Shown one piece after another: positions 15,298 through 17,663 of a DNA stretch of 17,663 nt (positions within the stretch are counted from its first letter, which is position 1; the number at the start of each line of letters is the position of its first letter). Made by a program: the position numbers and the translations under genes. The stretch comes from Acetobacteraceae bacterium. Lineage in GTDB: Bacteria; Pseudomonadota; Alphaproteobacteria; Acetobacterales; Acetobacteraceae. The notes under the pieces were generated by a model that had not been told where the DNA came from, ran no database searches, and saw nothing but the letters and a program-made list of their open reading frames with translations. The stretch covers positions 1 to 17,663 of the forward strand of contig CANJXD010000056.1 in assembly GCA_947478535.1 (NCBI GenBank), read 5' to 3'.

Positions 15298-17001
15298 GTG
15301 CCGGAAATTCTCCTTCCCTTCGCGGACAAGGCTGCCTGGGACGCCTGGCGGGGGCAGAACGCGCCCGCCTTCGGCGCCATGCGCCAGGCGATGGTGGAGG
15401 CGGTGAAGGCGCAGGGCTTCGTGGAGCCGATGACCGGCATCCGCCGCCACCCCGACGAGATCCGGATCGACCCCGCGGGCCTGCGCGAATCGATCGGCAG
15501 CCACGAACTGAATGCCCGCAAGCGCGGCCTGCTGCTGGTGTTGCAGACCGAGTTGCGCGCCCGTGGCTGGGAAGGCCGGCGCAACCTGCGGATCCTGGCG
15601 CCGGAGGCGCTGTCCCGCGCCGCCTTCATCCTGCGCGGGCAGTTCCCCTATTTTCTCGGCACCGAATACCTGCCGACCGAGGCAGAACGGCAGCGCTACT
15701 TCCCGGTGCCGCATATGGATCTGCAAGCCACCGGCCTGCCGGATGCCAGCTTCGACGTGTTCTTCAGCGGCGATGTGATGGAGCATGTGCCGGACCCGGA
15801 AGCGGCCTGGGCGGAGATCCGCCGGGTAGTGAAGCCAGGCGGGCTTATCGTGTCCTCCTTCCCCTTCGATCCGAACCGGGAGAAGACCCTGGTGCGGGCG
15901 CGGTTGGATGCGGGGGGGCGCCTCGAACACCTCACGGAGCCGGAATACCACGGCAACCCCGTCGATCCCTCCGGCGGATCGCTGGTCTTCGCCCTGCCGG
16001 GGTGGGACCTGCTGGACCGCTTCCGCGCCGCCGGCTGTGCCGATGCGGCGATGATGATGGTGGCGTCCGGGCATCATGGCATCACCTCCGATGGACCACC
16101 CGGCGTCTTCGTCCTGGTCGCGACCAATCCGGGCGGGCCGAATGCCGCCGGTGCTGGCCCTCGGCCGAGGCCGCGCTTCTTCGTGCCCGGCCACGTGCCG
16201 GAAAAGCTCTGCACCCTGGTCGCCCTGCCGCGATCCGGCACCACGCTGCTGACCGCCCTGTTCCAGGTGCATTCCCGCTTCGACGCGGTGTTCGAGCCCT
16301 GGAATTCGAAGCTGCTGTCGGGGCCGGAGGATGCGACTCTGCCGCGCCTGATGGTCAAGGCCGGGCTTGGCCGCCAATCCGGCCGCTACCTGTTCGTCAA
16401 GGAAACCTCGGCCGATCCCGCCTATGTCAGCCATATCCGCCGCCTGCTGGAACAATCGCCGCTCCCGCTGGACCGCGCGACGCTGATGCTCTGCCGTCGC
16501 CCCGCCCATATCTTCCTGTCGGAGATCGAGCGGCGCGGCCAGTGGTGGGGTGATGCGGTGGCGCTGGACGCGGAACAGTTCGACCTGTGGTGCGGCAAAT
16601 CCCGCCGGACATTGACCGCCATCCTCGGCCTGCTGCGATCGCAGGATGGCTATGCGCTGTCCTATGAGCGCCTGGCCGAAGCGCCGGAGCCGATGCTGTT
16701 GCGGCTGTCCCGCGCCTTGGGCTTCACGATGGAGCCGGCGCAGTTGGAATATGAAAAGCACCTGGATACCGGGCTGGTACGCGGGGATGTGAATGTCGGC
16801 AGCAAGCCCGCCGCCATTTCCGACGAGAGCGTGCGCCGCCGGACCGGCGCCGAGCACCTGGTGGACCGCTTCGCCGAGGCCAGTCAGCACGCGGCCTGGT
16901 TGGCCACTTGCAACGAACTGCACGCAGCGATCTATGAGGCCGGGCTGACGCGAATCCGTGCCCTGCCACCGGCGCTGCTGGACCGGCTGATGGCGCCGTG
17001 A
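15298..17001 (+). CDS. Methyltransferase-sulfotransferase fusion protein, 567 aa
   Basis: Two enzymes appear joined. Residues about 70-275 are a SAM-dependent methyltransferase-11-like domain: SHELNARKRGLLLVLQTEL, then FLGTEYLP (119-126), the PHMDLQATGLPDASFDVFFS strand, EHVPDPEAAW (162-171) and RRVVKPGG (175-182). The usual GxGxG loop is replaced by ILAPEALSRAAFIL (99-112), as in some glycan-associated relatives. Residues about 300-567 are a sulfotransferase: the phosphosulfate loop ALPRSGTTLL (309-318) and the 3'-phosphate site CRRPAHIFLSEIERR (399-413). A Pro/Gly-rich stretch (about 278-298) links them. This suggests modification of a surface glycan or small metabolite by methyl and sulfate groups. 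The start is GTG 15298 by spacing; GTG 15244 would add 18 residues. A small beta-rich protein gene follows. Confidence 0.85.
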   Translation: MPEILLPFADKAAWDAWRGQNAPAFGAMRQAMVEAVKAQGFVEPMTGIRRHPDEIRIDPAGLRESIGSHELNARKRGLLLVLQTELRARGWEGRRNLRILAPEALSRAAFILRGQFPYFLGTEYLPTEAERQRYFPVPHMDLQATGLPDASFDVFFSGDVMEHVPDPEAAWAEIRRVVKPGGLIVSSFPFDPNREKTLVRARLDAGGRLEHLTEPEYHGNPVDPSGGSLVFALPGWDLLDRFRAAGCADAAMMMVASGHHGITSDGPPGVFVLVATNPGGPNAAGAGPRPRPRFFVPGHVPEKLCTLVALPRSGTTLLTALFQVHSRFDAVFEPWNSKLLSGPEDATLPRLMVKAGLGRQSGRYLFVKETSADPAYVSHIRRLLEQSPLPLDRATLMLCRRPAHIFLSEIERRGQWWGDAVALDAEQFDLWCGKSRRTLTAILGLLRSQDGYALSYERLAEAPEPMLLRLSRALGFTMEPAQLEYEKHLDTGLVRGDVNVGSKPAAISDESVRRRTGAEHLVDRFAEASQHAAWLATCNELHAAIYEAGLTRIRALPPALLDRLMAP

Positions 17002-17114
17002 GACGGCGACCTGAGGCCAGGGACAAACAGTTGTCAGGCGGAATAAGGTGGAATGCGTGCTTGCGGTTGTGCGCCCGGATGCCGCATGAACCGGGCCGTG
17101 ATTGAGTGAGTGGG

Positions 17115-17543
17115 ATGACCATGCTGCAGCCCAGGACTGGCGCCTTGTATCGCCTCGGTTCCAGCATGAGTTTCGAGCCCGGAGGGCCTGGGGCGAAGCT
17201 GCTGGGCGCCGGCTGGTCCGAACCCGATCCCGATGGCTTCGTCTGGTCCGATGGGAAGGAGGCGGAGTTGATCTTCTCCATCGCCACCCCGGCGCGCGAT
17301 GTCGCCTGCCAGTTGGAACTGATGCCCTACCTCGGCGATGGTGCGGTCGCGCAGCAGGGGGTGGAGATTTTCTTCAACTGCTTCCGTGTCGGCTATGCGG
17401 AAGTGCCCCCGGGGCGGCACACTGTGTCGGTGTATCTGCCAAGGGAATTGTTCATGCTGCGCACTGCCGTGCTCAACCTGCACATCCCCGGCGCCTGTGC
17501 GCCGGCGGAACTCGGCCTTAGTGTCCGTCTCCGAAGATGTTGA
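17115..17543 (+). CDS. Small beta-rich protein of unknown function, 142 aa
   Basis: No enzyme motif is seen. The core has the pattern LLGAGWSEPDPDGFVWSDGKEA followed by alternating hydrophobic strands (ELIFSIATP, CQLELMPYLG, VEIFFNCFRVGYAEV, HTVSVYLP, AVLNLHIPGACAPAELGLS), typical of a small jelly-roll-like domain that I recall occurring beside or within bacterial glycosyltransferase and sulfotransferase genes. It probably binds a glycan or helps a neighbouring modifying enzyme; this is inference. There is no signal peptide. The ATG at 17115 is preferred; GTG 17106 and ATG 17121 are alternatives and no strong ribosome-binding site decides. The stop is 7 bases before the likely IS left end, so the C-terminus (LSVRLRRC) may be natural, but a slight insertion-linked change cannot be excluded. 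Confidence 0.72.
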   Translation: MTMLQPRTGALYRLGSSMSFEPGGPGAKLLGAGWSEPDPDGFVWSDGKEAELIFSIATPARDVACQLELMPYLGDGAVAQQGVEIFFNCFRVGYAEVPPGRHTVSVYLPRELFMLRTAVLNLHIPGACAPAELGLSVRLRRC

Positions 17544-17550
17544 ATCCCTT

Positions 17551-17663
17551 GAGTCTCTTGTGATTCGCTGTGGTCCCAGCCGATTCGCAGGGTCTGACGA
17601 TGTGGACTGCCGAGAACCGCCCTTTCTACGAGCGTAGCAAGCTGCGCTACCCAAGCGACCTGA
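17551..17663 (+). mobile_element. Left end of an IS5-family insertion sequence (truncated by window)
   Basis: The element is recognised from the transposase start inside it. Its probable outer end is GAGTCTCTTGTGATTCGCTG at 17551-17570, placed about 49 bases before the transposase ATG, a usual distance for this family. The right end and target duplication are outside the window, so the exact boundary is inferred. Base composition is slightly less GC-rich than the neighbouring genes. Confidence 0.65.
17600..17663 (+). CDS. IS5-family transposase, N-terminal fragment (runs off window)
   Basis: The ATG at 17600 opens MWTAENRPFYERSKLRYPSDL, the characteristic N-terminus of IS5-family (IS427-like) DDE transposases, which usually continue with an acidic, aromatic segment and then PLIPP. 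Only 21 codons are visible, so the catalytic DDE residues cannot be checked and the gene could be intact or broken further on. A CAGGG at 17588-17592 may be the ribosome-binding site. Confidence 0.75.
   Translation, partial: MWTAENRPFYERSKLRYPSDL

Noticed and set aside
15286..16923. Long open frame (545 codons) on the minus strand
   Set aside because: Antisense to the methyltransferase-sulfotransferase gene, which has clear motifs in its own frame.
17338..17637. Plus-strand open frame crossing the IS boundary
   Set aside because: It lies in another frame over the small beta-rich gene and the IS end; no domain, and the transposase start is in a different frame.

Overview
The window is GC-rich, densely packed bacterial DNA with strong third-position GC bias. 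The gene set (tandem family-5 solute-binding proteins, a gamma-glutamyltransferase, GlcD-like FAD oxidoreductases, a Rieske oxygenase) suggests an alphaproteobacterium, most likely an Acetobacteraceae (Roseomonas-like) member. That placement is inferred from composition and gene style, not from a marker gene. No tRNA, rRNA or CRISPR array was seen, and no gene-free stretch exceeds about 300 bases (the longest is about 254 bp, 11608-11861).

Region 1 (1-4426, all +): the 3' part of one ABC-transporter solute-binding protein, a complete paralogue of it, and a leaderless gamma-glutamyltransferase-family gene. This looks like a peptide or gamma-glutamyl-compound uptake and processing unit, with the permeases presumably outside the window. 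An imperfect repeat of the 3' end of the second binding-protein gene, stop codon included, fills the gap before the transferase.

Region 2 (4566-6973, +): a two-gene operon of a circularly permuted ATP-grasp protein and an alpha-E protein, a widespread pair of poorly understood function tied to predicted peptide-bond chemistry. The transglutaminase-like and proteasome-like partners often seen with this pair are absent here.

Region 3 (7065-7983): a 60-residue lipoprotein (-) divergent from an OmpA-type peptidoglycan-binding protein (+), a small envelope module.

Region 4 (8032-11607, -): an overlapping operon of creatininase-family amidohydrolase followed by two paralogous GlcD-like FAD oxidoreductases. 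Divergent from it (11862-13323, +) are a Rieske non-haem iron oxygenase and a cupin protein. Next come a short-chain dehydrogenase (-) and, divergent from that, a D-2-hydroxyacid dehydrogenase (+). Together these look like a catabolic neighbourhood (amide hydrolysis, ring oxygenation or demethylation, hydroxyacid and alcohol oxidation), but the substrate cannot be read from the sequence.

Region 5 (15298-17663, +): a methyltransferase-sulfotransferase fusion, a small beta-rich protein of a kind I associate with glycan-modifying loci, and the left end of an IS5-family insertion sequence whose transposase runs off the window. The accessory character of the DNA is clearest at this right-hand edge.
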